Assembly: GCA_006969745.1 (NCBI GenBank)
Contig: CP030886.1
Span: 1,895,234 to 1,959,233, forward strand
From: Cytophagaceae bacterium
Lineage (GTDB): Bacteria; Bacteroidota; Bacteroidia; Cytophagales; Cyclobacteriaceae
Length of the DNA stretch: 64,000 bases
Reading direction: 5' to 3'
The notes beneath the pieces are model-generated. The model was not told where the DNA came from, made no database searches, and worked only from the letters and a program-made list of their open reading frames with translations. Both the position numbers and the translations under genes were made by a program. Shown in pieces: positions 28,252-37,895 of the stretch (its first letter is position 1; each line of letters begins with the position of its first letter).

Positions 28252-30869
28252 GAAACCGAAACTGCTATCCAGAACAAGCGACTTGCTTGAACGCTTTTGC
28301 AAGCCTTCTATTGTAGAGGGAATCATTGGCGATCTGGAAGAAGCATTTTTCGAAAATAAAGAAAGAAAAGGAGCCTTTAGAGCCAAATCCATTCACATTC
28401 TACAAGTGATAGGATTCTTAAGGCCCAGGTTTAGAAAAAGGTCAAAACACTCAAATATAGAAGCTATGCTACGTAATTATTTAATGGCTACCATTCGGAA
28501 CTTAAGCAAGAATAAGTTTTACGCAACCATCAATATTTTCGGCCTAGCCATTGGTATGGCTGCCGGTTTTATGATACTTCAGTACGTGTATCACGAGTTC
28601 ACCTATGATTCATTTATTGAAAATAAGGAGAATATCTACCGGGTGCAGACGAACAGATACAATCAAGGGGAACTCTCCACACAATGGGCTGCAGGCAGCA
28701 GGAGCCGGAAACCTTATGAATAGGGATTTTCCCGAAATCGTTGATTTTGTCAACTTAACTTCCAGTAGGGCACAAATATCTTACGATCAAAAATATTTTG
28801 AGCTTACACATCCATATTACGCCGGGGCAAATTTCTTTGAGTTTTTTTCAATTCCTCTAATAAGAGGTGAGGATAGTACGGCACTCAAAGATCCTATGAC
28901 GGTTGCTCTCAGTGAGACATTAGCATCTAAAATCTTCGGTGAGGAAGATCCAATGGGTAAGATCATCAAAATGAATGATGCCACAGATTTTAAGGTAACA
29001 GGTGTGTTCCCAGATTTTCCAGAGAGGTCACATATGAAATTTGATCTTCTCTACTCTTTTGAATCATATGTCTCATTCACTAGTGAGGATGCTCGCACGG
29101 AATGGAATTGGGATGGGTTCCTCAATTATATAAAGCTTCATCCGGACGCTGATCCGGTGCAGCTTACTGAAAAATTCGATCCTTGGATGACCGAGTTGAG
29201 AGGCGAGGAGGATCAAAGCAATTTTAGAATGGAATTTGTCCTTCAGCCACTTCCAAAAATCCATCTTACCTCAAATTATAGGATGGAAATTAAACCTACG
29301 GGTGATGAGAAAACAACTTATTTCTTGTTGATTATAGGCCTTTTTGTATTGTTTATTGCATGGATCAATTATGTGAATTTGACCACTGCCAGAGCACTTA
29401 GCAGAGCAAAAGAAGTGGGGATCAGGAAGGTAATGGGAAGTTATCGAGCTCAGCTCATCGGACAGTTTCTATTTGAATCTTTCTTCCTAAACATCATCTC
29501 ATTCGCCATTGCAGCTTTGATGATTTTTCTCGTTTTCCCTTCATTCAACTCGTTTGTGGGCAAAAGTGTAGCCTATACATGGCCAGATGCTCCTGAATTC
29601 TGGCTTGGGCTGGGTGGCGTATTTGTGATAGGGCTGATTTTATCCGGATTTTATCCTGCCTTCGTCTTATCCAATTTCAAACCTATTGCAGTGCTGAAAG
29701 GTAAATTTGCTGCAAGCTCCAGTGGCAACAATCTAAGAAAAGGGTTGGTGACTTTTCAATTCCTGGCATCTGTAGTCTTAATCACAGGAACCTTTGTGGT
29801 TTACAAGCAGATGAGTTTTCTACAATCTCAAGATCTTGGAGTAGACATTGAGCAAACCATGGTTATCAAAACGCCTTCCTTTCGAAGTGATTCGGTCAGG
29901 ATAATCAAAGATGCCGTGTTCAAAAATCGTATGGAATCCGATCCTTCGGTTGTCAACTTTACCTCTTCATCTGCTGTTCCAGGCAGAACACCCGATTGGA
30001 ATGCCGGAGGAATTAGGCTGCTTAGCCAGAATGAATCTATGGCTAATCAGTATCGAATAATTGGAGCAAGAGCCGACTTTCTTGACTTCTACGGACTTGA
30101 AATTATTGAAGGTCGAGGTTTTGACGAATCATTTGGTACTGAACGCGGCAATGTCTTGTTTAATGAAGTAGCACTTCACCAAATTGGGTTTAAGGATGCC
30201 AAAGAAGCCCTCAATCAAAAAATCAATTTCTGGGGTGATACATTCAATATTGTGGGTGTTGTCAAAAACTATCGTCAAGAATCACCAAAGCAAGCGTACG
30301 ATGCATTGATTTTCCGCTATTTCCCCAATGCTACCGGGTTTTACTCTGTCAAAATAAACACAGCAAACATGCGAGATGCCGTAGACAATTTACAATCGCA
30401 CTGGGAGGCTGCATTTGGAAACAAAGTTTTCGACTTTTTCTTCCTGGATGATTTCTATAATGAGCAGTATCAGGCAGAGGTAAAATTTGGTTCGATATTC
30501 GGGTTATTTGCTATTCTGGCGATTCTTGTAGCATGCCTTGGGCTTTTTGGTTTAGCATCTTATATAACAAGTCTCCGCTCCAAGGAAGTTGGAGTTCGAA
30601 AGGTATTGGGAGCGTCGCTCCAGCAATTGTTAAGATTATTGACTTGGGATTTTATAAAACTGGTGGCGATCTCAATCATTATAGCCGCACCATTAAGTTG
30701 GTGGCTAATGAAAACATGGTTGGCTGGTTTTGAAAATAGAATTCAGCTTGGCGTTGGCATATTTTTAATACCGGCACTGGCAATCGTAATAATTGCCATT
30801 TCAACTGTCGCTTTTCACACATACAAAACCGCAATCTTGAACCCTGCGGAAACATTGCATGACGAATAA
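28244..30869 (+). pseudogene. MacB/FtsX-type ABC transporter permease, frameshifted near 28694
   Basis: Two overlapping frames make one protein. The first (28244-28723) has a cytosolic permease-prefix domain, a membrane helix (TINIFGLAIGMAAGF) and the start of the MacB periplasmic domain. The second, entered about 28695, continues the periplasmic domain, then has FtsX helices, a second periplasmic domain and a last FtsX unit. Skipping one base in GCAGGCAGCAGG joins ...STQWAA to ..AAGAGNLMNR; loss of two bases would explain it equally well. Rejoined length is about 874 residues, normal for this family. PadR coupling upstream supports one functional gene before the shift. It may be a true mutation or a sequence error. 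Confidence 0.85.
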
Positions 30870-31244
30870 CTAGTGCTTATAAATATCTATTTCCTTTTGG
30901 AAGCCTCCGGATAGCTCACTAAAAGGCATGATAACGATGAGGAGCTCTTCCTCAAACTCTGCAGATATGTTTTCTAACTCCACATCTGCAGAGATTTTTA
31001 TCATTCCTAACATATTAGGTAGTGTGTATGAATCTACATGCACGTTTTGGTAGACCATAAGGTCACTTCCGTTTACTTCCACTTTTATATCGTCAGGCGC
31101 AACCGAAGGCACGCTCACCTCAAGTCTATAATGATCTTTTTCGGTTGTAGTCTTAAAAGTGGGGAAAATTGAACCTCCGTTTATACTACTTATAACGTTG
31201 GCCGTTTCAGCCAATCTCTTACTCAATTCTTTTTCTGCTCTCAT
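30870..31244 (-). CDS. Hsp20/alpha-crystallin-like small protein
   Basis: This 124-residue protein contains an alpha-crystallin-type beta-sandwich: YRLEVSVPSVAPDDIKVEV and the later VELENISAEFEEELLIVIMP match strands of Hsp20 chaperones. It has a short helical N-terminus and lacks a clear C-terminal IxI motif, so oligomerisation may differ from classical small heat-shock proteins. Its stop abuts the convergent permease gene with no spacing. It diverges from an envelope-protein gene across about 200 bases. Holdase activity is inferred only from the fold. Confidence 0.78.
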   Translation of the reverse strand: MRAEKELSKRLAETANVISSINGGSIFPTFKTTTEKDHYRLEVSVPSVAPDDIKVEVNGSDLMVYQNVHVDSYTLPNMLGMIKISADVELENISAEFEEELLIVIMPFSELSGGFQKEIDIYKH

Positions 31245-31448
31245 ATTCTCTCTGCTGATTCCGCTTTGGCTCTCAAAACATATTCCAAAGTAATATTTGA
31301 CCTATAAACGTGCCAGTATGGCTGATTCTTTTATCTAAGTAGCCATTTTGACTGGTTTTATTCATCAACCAATGGAAACATTTCAAATTTCTTTCTGTCA
31401 TTGAGGTAATTGGACTCAACAATTTCAATAAAATCAACACTTAAACTC

Positions 31449-32036
31449 ATGAAAAGGACTTTACTAATACTCACAATGTTTTTTTCGATTGGTGCACTGG
31501 CTCAAAATGAAAGACCAAAAACCCTTATCGGAAATGATCCTGAAGACATCTCTGGATTTGGAGGTGTTCTATTTTCATTTACGCCAATTGATGGCAATCT
31601 ATCTACGCTCACCGGTGGTGGAGGAGCAGTGCTCTTCGACAATACCTTCTTCATTGGAGGCTATGGACTTGGCCTTACTGGAAATCATGAATTCAGTGCT
31701 GGCGGAGTAGATCTTACGTCCAGCTTTGGTCATGGTGGCTTTTGGTTAGGTTATGTAATCAAGCCGGACGACCTTCTCCATATGGGAGTAGATACCAAGC
31801 TTGGCTGGGGAAGCGTTACCACAAAATCAAGAACCACAAATGAGTCGGTTGGCGAGGATGATGTTTTTGTTTTTAATCCGCAATTTTTCGGTGAGGCCAA
31901 TATTGCCTATTGGTTCAAAATCAATGCGTCTATTGGATATCAAAAAACAATAGGTGTAGATAACATCTACTTTGATGCTGGTGATTTTGACGGTCCCACT
32001 TTTGGTATAACCCTGCTCTTCGGATGGTTTAATTAG
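31449..32036 (+). CDS. Putative outer-membrane beta-barrel protein
   Basis: I chose the ATG at 31449, which begins a signal peptide (MKRTLLILTMFFSIGALAQ); an in-frame TTG at 31410 is less likely. The 195-residue product is Gly-, Phe- and Asp-rich with alternating strand patterns (GGGGAVLFDNTFFIGGYGLGL) and ends in Phe-Asn after GITLLFGW. This resembles small Bacteroidota outer-membrane barrels. No family name is assigned. A LiaF-like gene follows after 71 bases, with its own promoter motif. Confidence 0.75.
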   Translation: MKRTLLILTMFFSIGALAQNERPKTLIGNDPEDISGFGGVLFSFTPIDGNLSTLTGGGGAVLFDNTFFIGGYGLGLTGNHEFSAGGVDLTSSFGHGGFWLGYVIKPDDLLHMGVDTKLGWGSVTTKSRTTNESVGEDDVFVFNPQFFGEANIAYWFKINASIGYQKTIGVDNIYFDAGDFDGPTFGITLLFGWFN

Positions 32037-32082
32037 CCCGAAATGCGTTAAATTTCAAGGGTGCTTCATAGTTGGTATGAAG

Positions 32083-32090
32083 TACCTTTG
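32083..32090 (+). promoter_or_regulatory. -7 promoter motif TACCTTTG before the LiaF-like gene
   Basis: This is an exact match to the Bacteroidota -7 motif TAnnTTTG, ending 17 bases before the start codon. No good -33 TTTG lies at the expected distance. Confidence 0.4.
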
Positions 32091-32107
32091 AAAATAAAAT
32101 TTAACTC

Positions 32108-32767
32108 ATGGCTTCTCCTAATCACAAACGCGCAATCCTTGGTTTTCTCCTCGTTTTGATTGGCGGCATCTTTTTACTTGACAACCTTGGGTTCGATATT
32201 GACATTCCGTACTACCTTTTTTCATGGCCTGCAATCTTCGTTGTTTTTGCCGTAATAAACCTGCTATCGGGTAATGGCAGAGCAGCACTAATTTTTTTAG
32301 GACTTGCTGCGGCATTTTATCTCCACCACTACAAGGTATTGCACATCCGAGAGATCTGGCCGGTGATACTAATTTTCATTGGTCTATCCTTTATTTTAAG
32401 AAGAAAATCAAAGCCTCGTAAAGTCTCTGAGAGTAGTGACAATTTTTTTGACGAGGTTGCAATTTTTGGGGGAACTGAACGAAAGTATGTTTCCGAAAAC
32501 CTACAGGGAGGAAAAATTACCTGTGTCTTTGGAGGGTCAGAAATAGACCTGAGAGGATCAAAAGCACAAGATGGTGCTGTCATCGAGATCTTTTGCATGT
32601 TTGGTGGGGTAGAGCTTATGGTGCCGGAAGACTGGAAGCTGAACATGGATGCCACTGCTATTTTTGGCGGCTTCAGCGATTCGAGAAAAAACGTGACTAA
32701 TATCGCTAAACCAACCGTGCATATTAAAGGCTTCACCATGTTTGGAGGCGGCGAGATTAAGAATTAA
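32108..32767 (+). CDS. LiaF-like membrane protein (DUF5668 / LiaF C-domain)
   Basis: This 219-residue protein has about four N-terminal membrane helices (residues 9-95) followed by a beta-helical domain with repeated FGG motifs (AIFGGTE, CVFGGSEI, CMFGGVEL, AIFGGFS, TMFGGGE), as in the LiaF/VraT C-domain. In Firmicutes LiaF restrains a cell-envelope stress kinase; in Bacteroidota the partner is unknown and no two-component genes are next to it here. The GNAT gene starts 2 bases after its stop. Confidence 0.85.
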   Translation: MASPNHKRAILGFLLVLIGGIFLLDNLGFDIDIPYYLFSWPAIFVVFAVINLLSGNGRAALIFLGLAAAFYLHHYKVLHIREIWPVILIFIGLSFILRRKSKPRKVSESSDNFFDEVAIFGGTERKYVSENLQGGKITCVFGGSEIDLRGSKAQDGAVIEIFCMFGGVELMVPEDWKLNMDATAIFGGFSDSRKNVTNIAKPTVHIKGFTMFGGGEIKN

Positions 32768-32769
32768 TC

Positions 32770-33294
32770 ATGGAGCTGAGTTCTGGCGAGGTTACCCTGC
32801 GGATGCTGAGAAAAACTGACGCAGATCAGCTTGCTCAACTCATCACACCTAGCATCTGGGATAACTTACGAGATCACATCCCCTTTCCTTACCATACCAG
32901 CGATGCGTTGAACTTTATTTCTACATGTGAAAAACAATCACCGCCATGTACGTTTGCAATCACGATCAAAAAAGAGCTCTGTGGTGTGATAGGTATCATT
33001 CTGCAAAAAGATATCTATCGACTATCCGGAGAGGTGGGCTATTGGATTGGAGAATCATTTTGGGGAAAAGGAATAGCAACTACTGCACTTCAGCTTATCT
33101 CTAATTATGGTTTCAATGAGCTTAAATTGAATCGGTTATTTGCCGGCACTTTTGGGCACAATGAAGCCTCCAAACGAGTGCTGGAAAAGTGTGGCTACCT
33201 GCTAGAAGGAATTAGCAAAGCCGCTATCATAAAAAACAATCAGATACTGGATGAGCACAGATATGCTTTACTAGCTTCTGGATATTCTCTATAG
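32770..33294 (+). CDS. GNAT family N-acetyltransferase (RimJ/RimL-like)
   Basis: This 174-residue acetyl-CoA-dependent transferase has the GNAT core SGEVGYWIGESFWGKGIATTAL (86-107), whose Gly-rich loop binds the pyrophosphate of CoA, and the RLFAGTFGHNEASKRVLEKCGY motif of the RimL group. The substrate may be a protein N-terminus or an antibiotic or amino group; sequence alone does not tell. Its stop directly abuts the end of the convergent S9 peptidase gene. Confidence 0.9.
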   Translation: MELSSGEVTLRMLRKTDADQLAQLITPSIWDNLRDHIPFPYHTSDALNFISTCEKQSPPCTFAITIKKELCGVIGIILQKDIYRLSGEVGYWIGESFWGKGIATTALQLISNYGFNELKLNRLFAGTFGHNEASKRVLEKCGYLLEGISKAAIIKNNQILDEHRYALLASGYSL

Positions 33295-36051
33295 TTATTC
33301 ATCAGTCAATTCATAGCCCTGATTTATCCCCAGCTCAGTAGCGGGCACACCATCTCTCATCCATTTTGGCATTGAGGCTCCTTTCAGGTAGTAGTCAAAA
33401 AACTGTGCTAACCTAATATTGAAATCTATTCTATTTTGAACCTTGACCGGCCAGTGAGGCTCACCACGATAATTGAGGAGCCAGGCGGGTCTACCAAGTC
33501 TTCTCAATGCTCCGAAATACTCAATCCCCTGGTACCACGGTACAGCACCATCTTCATCGTTGTGCATAATCAAAACTGGCGTTTGCACTTTGTCTACAAA
33601 GAAAATGGGTGAGTTTTCTATATAACGCAGCGGATATTCCCAGAGTGAACCACCAATTCGACTTTGCGTTCTTTCGTATTGAAACATTCGGCTAAGGCCT
33701 GAACCCCATCGAATTCCACCATAGGCACTGATCATATTCACAACTGGTGCTCCAGATTCTGCACATTTGAATATGTTGGTTTCATTAATCAAATGTGCAA
33801 TCTGATATCCTCCCCAGCTATGTCCCTGCACACCAATATTCTTTTCATCCACAAATCCTTTTTCAATCAACGACGTGACTCCGGGAATAACACAATTATA
33901 TGCGTCCTCCCCCGGATAGCCTGTTTTATAATTCACATTTGGATTAAAGATCAAATAGCCTCTTGAAGCATAAAAGCTATACGTGATGGTCGATCTTCCT
34001 GGGAATGGCTCACGATGACGATTCAAAGCATCTGAGCTTTTTTCATAAAAATTCACGATCATCGGATACTTCTTCTTTGGATCAAATCCCTCGGGCTTCA
34101 CCAGCATTCCTTCCATCTTCTGACCGTCAAGTGAGGTCCAGTAAACCAGCTCTATGGTTCCCCATTTGTAGTCTTTTTGCTGAGGATTTATGTCGCTGAT
34201 TTTTTTGACTGATTTAAATGAAATATCACTAGCCAATACGTCCGGAAAGGTTTGGAAATTTTCTTGCGTGAAAATCAGATTCTTACCGTCTCTGGCTTTT
34301 TCAAATGAACTGTATTGGTAATTGCCTGATATAAGTTCCGAAGGGGTGTTTTTTCCGTAAGTAAAACTAAAGAGGGCTTCTCGTTTGGTGTCTTTATAAA
34401 AACCAGATAGCAAGAGTTTCTGTCCTTTTTTTATGAAGCGTTCTTCTTCATCCAGTTTTATATAGCGATAGGTAAGTCCTTTCTCTCTTCCATTTGGTGT
34501 TATCATTTTAGCCCTTGTTTCCATTCGAGGGTCAATTTCCCAGATATCATAGCGGTCATATATCAGAACTCTTTCATCGTTCTCTGTCCAACTCATAATA
34601 CCATAGGGCCATGGGTCTGATGGTGTATCATGAATCTCATTGTAGAATGGGACTACTAGATTATTTGTAATCTGAACGGTGACTTCCTCAGCAAACGAAT
34701 ACGCAAACCATGCTGAATCACTGTTATTATACCAATATGCATATTTCCCATTCGGAGATAATGAGACAAATCCTCGTACGGCCTCCAGAATTTTCGTTTT
34801 TTCTCCGGTATTGATATTGATATTGTACAAGTCATTTAAAGTGTAGCCTTCCCATGTAATCAGTTTTCGGTAATTATAGTCGCTCATGGCCAGGGCCGTA
34901 TTTCCATCTCCCTCATCACTGACAGTGACTCTTGAAAAATCAGCACCACCAAGCTGTACAAATCTGTCCTTTACAGGATCATAATAGGATCTGAAACCAA
35001 ATTTCTGGTCGTCTTTCAACTCGTTTTCCTGATGGGTAAATAGTCTCTGATCACTGGAATTCCACACCTCCACATTCACAATTTCATCATCCAGTAGTGT
35101 GGTATCTTGCAGCACTGGAAACTCTTTTACCTCGAAAAACAAGCGCTTTCCTGATTCTGAGAAGAAGGACTTGAAATCATTATTGACCATTAGTTGATCC
35201 AACATACTGTTGTTGGCTATTGTCTTGCTGCTATCCCATTCTGTTTTATAATAATTTAGGTGATAATCTCTTTGAAGTGCCTTGGTAGTATCGATATCAG
35301 CAATGAATGCGAGTTGTGTTCCTTTATTATCCCAGGCCAATTGTGAATACTCACCTTTGGATCGATATACCGGTTGGAAGGATTTAGATTCAAAATCAAA
35401 TGTGTAGACACCTTCTTTGGTAGTGCTGTCGTTTCCGGTTGTGATCAATGCAAGGCCCGGACCTTCTTCCGCAATCGCATAATCAAGCACATAGGGAAAT
35501 GAGTATTCTGACTGATCTTTTAGATTCTTAAGCACCAGGTCAAAACCATTTTTCTTGCTTCTTTTCTTCTCCTTCTTTTTGGTGGTATCAGGTTCTGGAT
35601 CGAATAAATACACCAAGTAATCATCCCATTCTTTTGGCACCTTGAATGACTTTAATCCGGGAAGCTTGGACATTTGTCGATTGTTTAAGGAGTAGATGGC
35701 CAAGGTGTCTCCAGGCATGTCTTTTTCCTTGGTTTTCTTTCTTTTAAGATCTCTGATTTCATCAAAATCAGGGGATACTTTGAATATCAGGTATTCGGAA
35801 TTGTTGGAGAAATAGGGATTGTAGGAACGATCGTGATTTAAAATTTCCTTGCCATCAAACTGGTGCAATAGCAAGGTTTCATTCCCATAACCATTGCGCT
35901 TCAAAGTATATGAAATGTATTTGCCATCATTGCTAATCAGCCCATCTTCCACACTCCGCCAAATATTGTATGCATTGTGGTCAAGTTCTTTTTTTGTTTG
36001 ACTAACACCTACTACTGGCATTAGAGCCAAAATTAGAATAAGCTTCTTCAT
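33295..36051 (-). CDS. S9 family peptidase (prolyl oligopeptidase-like), exported
   Basis: This 918-residue protein has a signal peptide (residues 1-17), an N-terminal beta-propeller (about 20-620) and a C-terminal alpha/beta-hydrolase domain. The nucleophile elbow GHSWGGYQ gives S745; the acid is in HNDEDGAVPW and the base in GEPHWP. It should cleave oligopeptides in the periplasm or outside. A Lys/Lys-Glu patch near residue 165 (KKKEKKRSKKN) is a surface insertion. It diverges from the blaI gene, from which it is separated by about 200 bases including an inverted repeat and two operators. Confidence 0.93.
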   Translation of the reverse strand: MKKLILILALMPVVGVSQTKKELDHNAYNIWRSVEDGLISNDGKYISYTLKRNGYGNETLLLHQFDGKEILNHDRSYNPYFSNNSEYLIFKVSPDFDEIRDLKRKKTKEKDMPGDTLAIYSLNNRQMSKLPGLKSFKVPKEWDDYLVYLFDPEPDTTKKKEKKRSKKNGFDLVLKNLKDQSEYSFPYVLDYAIAEEGPGLALITTGNDSTTKEGVYTFDFESKSFQPVYRSKGEYSQLAWDNKGTQLAFIADIDTTKALQRDYHLNYYKTEWDSSKTIANNSMLDQLMVNNDFKSFFSESGKRLFFEVKEFPVLQDTTLLDDEIVNVEVWNSSDQRLFTHQENELKDDQKFGFRSYYDPVKDRFVQLGGADFSRVTVSDEGDGNTALAMSDYNYRKLITWEGYTLNDLYNININTGEKTKILEAVRGFVSLSPNGKYAYWYNNSDSAWFAYSFAEEVTVQITNNLVVPFYNEIHDTPSDPWPYGIMSWTENDERVLIYDRYDIWEIDPRMETRAKMITPNGREKGLTYRYIKLDEEERFIKKGQKLLLSGFYKDTKREALFSFTYGKNTPSELISGNYQYSSFEKARDGKNLIFTQENFQTFPDVLASDISFKSVKKISDINPQQKDYKWGTIELVYWTSLDGQKMEGMLVKPEGFDPKKKYPMIVNFYEKSSDALNRHREPFPGRSTITYSFYASRGYLIFNPNVNYKTGYPGEDAYNCVIPGVTSLIEKGFVDEKNIGVQGHSWGGYQIAHLINETNIFKCAESGAPVVNMISAYGGIRWGSGLSRMFQYERTQSRIGGSLWEYPLRYIENSPIFFVDKVQTPVLIMHNDEDGAVPWYQGIEYFGALRRLGRPAWLLNYRGEPHWPVKVQNRIDFNIRLAQFFDYYLKGASMPKWMRDGVPATELGINQGYELTDE

Positions 36052-36132
36052 ATTGATTTTTAGTTTTTCTGCGGCATGGAGATACCGGCAGCCTCCTCAT
36101 AGAAGTCTAATACTAGCTAAAAAACCACAAGG

Positions 36133-36160
36133 CATCAACCGAAAATATATGGACGGTTGA
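36133..36160. promoter_or_regulatory. Inverted repeat in the S9/blaI divergent region
   Basis: ATCAACCG and CGGTTGAT form perfect 8-base arms separated by 12 bases. It lies 82 bases before the S9 peptidase start and about 30 bases from the BlaI-type operators, so it could be an operator for the peptidase gene. No following T tract makes it a terminator. Confidence 0.35.
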
Positions 36161-36190
36161 TAGGTGATATTGAGCTAAACATTAATTATC

Positions 36191-36226
36191 TACTAAATTA
36201 TTAGTAGTTTTACTAAACATTTAGTA
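36191..36226. promoter_or_regulatory. Two tandem BlaI/MecI-type operators
   Basis: Two palindromes, TACTAAattaTTAGTA (36191-36206) and TACTAAAcaTTTAGTA (36211-36226), are centred 20 bases apart, close to two helical turns. They lie 27-63 bases before the blaI start. BlaI dimers bind TACTA/TAGTA-type dyads, so this is very probably autoregulation of the blaI-M56 pair. Confidence 0.85.
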
Positions 36227-36253
36227 GAATTGCTTCGTAGACGAAACCTAAAT

Positions 36254-36631
36254 ATGGAAACACTTACCAAGGCAGAAGAAAAAGCAATGAAAATTCTCTG
36301 GTCAATAGACGGAGGTTTAATCAGAGACGTGGTAAATAACTATGATGAGCCAAAGCCAGCCTACACTACGGTTGCTACTATCATGAAAATCCTGGAGAAA
36401 AAAGGATTTGTGGGTAGAAGGGCCATTGCCAATACACACGAATACTATCCACTTATTAGGGAAGAAGACTATACGAAAAAGTACATGAAGTCATTTGTGA
36501 AACGTTATTTCTCAGACTCTTTCAAAAGCATGGTTTCGGCCTTCGGTACCAACGAGGAGCTCAGTACTCAGGATATGGAAGACTTAATTGAGCACTTCCG
36601 GAAACAAATCGACAAGAAAAATACAGAATAA
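36254..36631 (+). CDS. BlaI/MecI/CopY family repressor
   Basis: I chose the ATG at 36254 (METLTKAEEKAMKILW); a TTG 24 bases upstream would lie right behind the second operator. The 125-residue winged-helix repressor has the family pattern with PAYTTVATIMKILEKKGFVGR as recognition helix region and a C-terminal helical dimerisation region, where the protease cleavage site lies in known members. Its stop overlaps the start of the M56 peptidase gene by one base (TAATG), the standard BlaI-BlaR1 coupling. Two matching operators lie upstream. Confidence 0.93.
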   Translation: METLTKAEEKAMKILWSIDGGLIRDVVNNYDEPKPAYTTVATIMKILEKKGFVGRRAIANTHEYYPLIREEDYTKKYMKSFVKRYFSDSFKSMVSAFGTNEELSTQDMEDLIEHFRKQIDKKNTE

Positions 36632-37845
36632 TGGAAAGCTACCTACTACAATCAAGCATTGCATTAACCGGATTTTATTTGCTCTACCGGTTGATGATTA
36701 TTAAGGAGACAAACCAGCAGATGAAAAGATTTATGGGTCTTTTCATAGGTGTCTTTTGCTCAAGTTTCCTACTTATGCCCTCGTTTCAATCGACACTTGA
36801 GGAAGATTTTCCGGTTGCTATGCAAGAGGCTTTGAAAAGTGTTGACTCTATTCAATCGACATTGACATTTTCACCTCAGGAGGAAACCAGCATCTGGCTG
36901 ATTATCTACTTTATAGGTGTTGGCGCTTTTACTTTAAGGTTTTTGGTTGGACTTGGTGGAATTATTCGTCTGATACTTGCATCTGATATTAGTAGAAAAT
37001 GGAGTTTCTATGTCGCAGAGACCGATGCGATTATTTCACCTTTTTCGTTCTTTAATATTCTTTTTGTTCAGAAGGGTGCACTGGAAAAACCTGACCTGGA
37101 GCCAATTATCCTTCACGAACAGTATCACAAAGATCAAATGCATTCTGTAGACGCCATTCTCTTTGAGATTCTTACGATCCTTTTTTGGTTTAACCCATTT
37201 ATCTGGCTCCTACAACGGGATGTAAAAGCAAGTCATGAGTATTTAGCTGATGATTATGTGATCTCCGGAAAAGGATTTGACAAACAGGCCTATCAGGATT
37301 TGCTCTTCCAAGCACGAACTGGTATTTCCTTCAAGTCTGTCAATTATTTAAGCAATCAAACAAGTTTAAAACAACGATTTAATATGATGGAAAAAAGAAA
37401 AACTCACTCAAAAACAAGTTTCCTTAGGGCCGGAATAGTTCTGGTTGCTATGGCACTGACTGTATTAATAACTTCATTCTCCATTCCTGACCCTTTCGAC
37501 AACCAAATACCGGATATCAAACTGTTCACTTCTTTAGGAGAAGTGGATGTGGACAAGGGGATTTCTAAAAATACCGATAAGGTTTATCTAAGAATGATGC
37601 CAAAAGCCGGAAGCGAATTAGCCTATCGTTTATCGAAAGTAGAAGTAACTCTTGTTTCCGATGGATTTGGGCAATGGACTATGCAAGGAGAAGAAATGTT
37701 TGACTTTGGTACCAAGCTTTCTGAAGTCGAAGGCAAGAGTGCATTGGTATTTAAAATTCAAGAATACATGATCAAGAATGAAAGTGATCAGGTAGAAAGA
37801 GTTAAAATGGAAAAACCATTCTATATCAACACTTCCGTCAACTAG
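36631..37845 (+). CDS. M56 (BlaR1-like) membrane metallopeptidase
   Basis: This 404-residue protein has about four membrane helices and a cytosol-facing zinc peptidase domain with HEQYH (H162, E163, H166) and a downstream EYLADD ligand motif. In BlaR1 this domain is activated by a sensor and leads to loss of the repressor. Here the C-terminal part after the last helix (about 270-287) is only about 115 residues and has no penicillin-binding motifs, so the signal is not a beta-lactam bound to a PBP-type sensor. The stimulus is unknown. It is translationally coupled to blaI and followed by a terminator. Confidence 0.9.
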   Translation: MESYLLQSSIALTGFYLLYRLMIIKETNQQMKRFMGLFIGVFCSSFLLMPSFQSTLEEDFPVAMQEALKSVDSIQSTLTFSPQEETSIWLIIYFIGVGAFTLRFLVGLGGIIRLILASDISRKWSFYVAETDAIISPFSFFNILFVQKGALEKPDLEPIILHEQYHKDQMHSVDAILFEILTILFWFNPFIWLLQRDVKASHEYLADDYVISGKGFDKQAYQDLLFQARTGISFKSVNYLSNQTSLKQRFNMMEKRKTHSKTSFLRAGIVLVAMALTVLITSFSIPDPFDNQIPDIKLFTSLGEVDVDKGISKNTDKVYLRMMPKAGSELAYRLSKVEVTLVSDGFGQWTMQGEEMFDFGTKLSEVEGKSALVFKIQEYMIKNESDQVERVKMEKPFYINTSVN

Positions 37846-37867
37846 GCTTAGTACGTCTAATCAGAAT

Positions 37868-37892
37868 AACCAGTCGCATGACTGGTTTTTTT
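37868..37892 (+). terminator. Terminator after the blaI-M56 operon
   Basis: An 8-bp perfect stem (AACCAGTC/GACTGGTT) with a GCAT loop runs into seven T. It lies 22 bases after the M56 stop and just before the end of the convergent lysE-type gene. Confidence 0.9.
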
Positions 37893-37895
37893 GTG

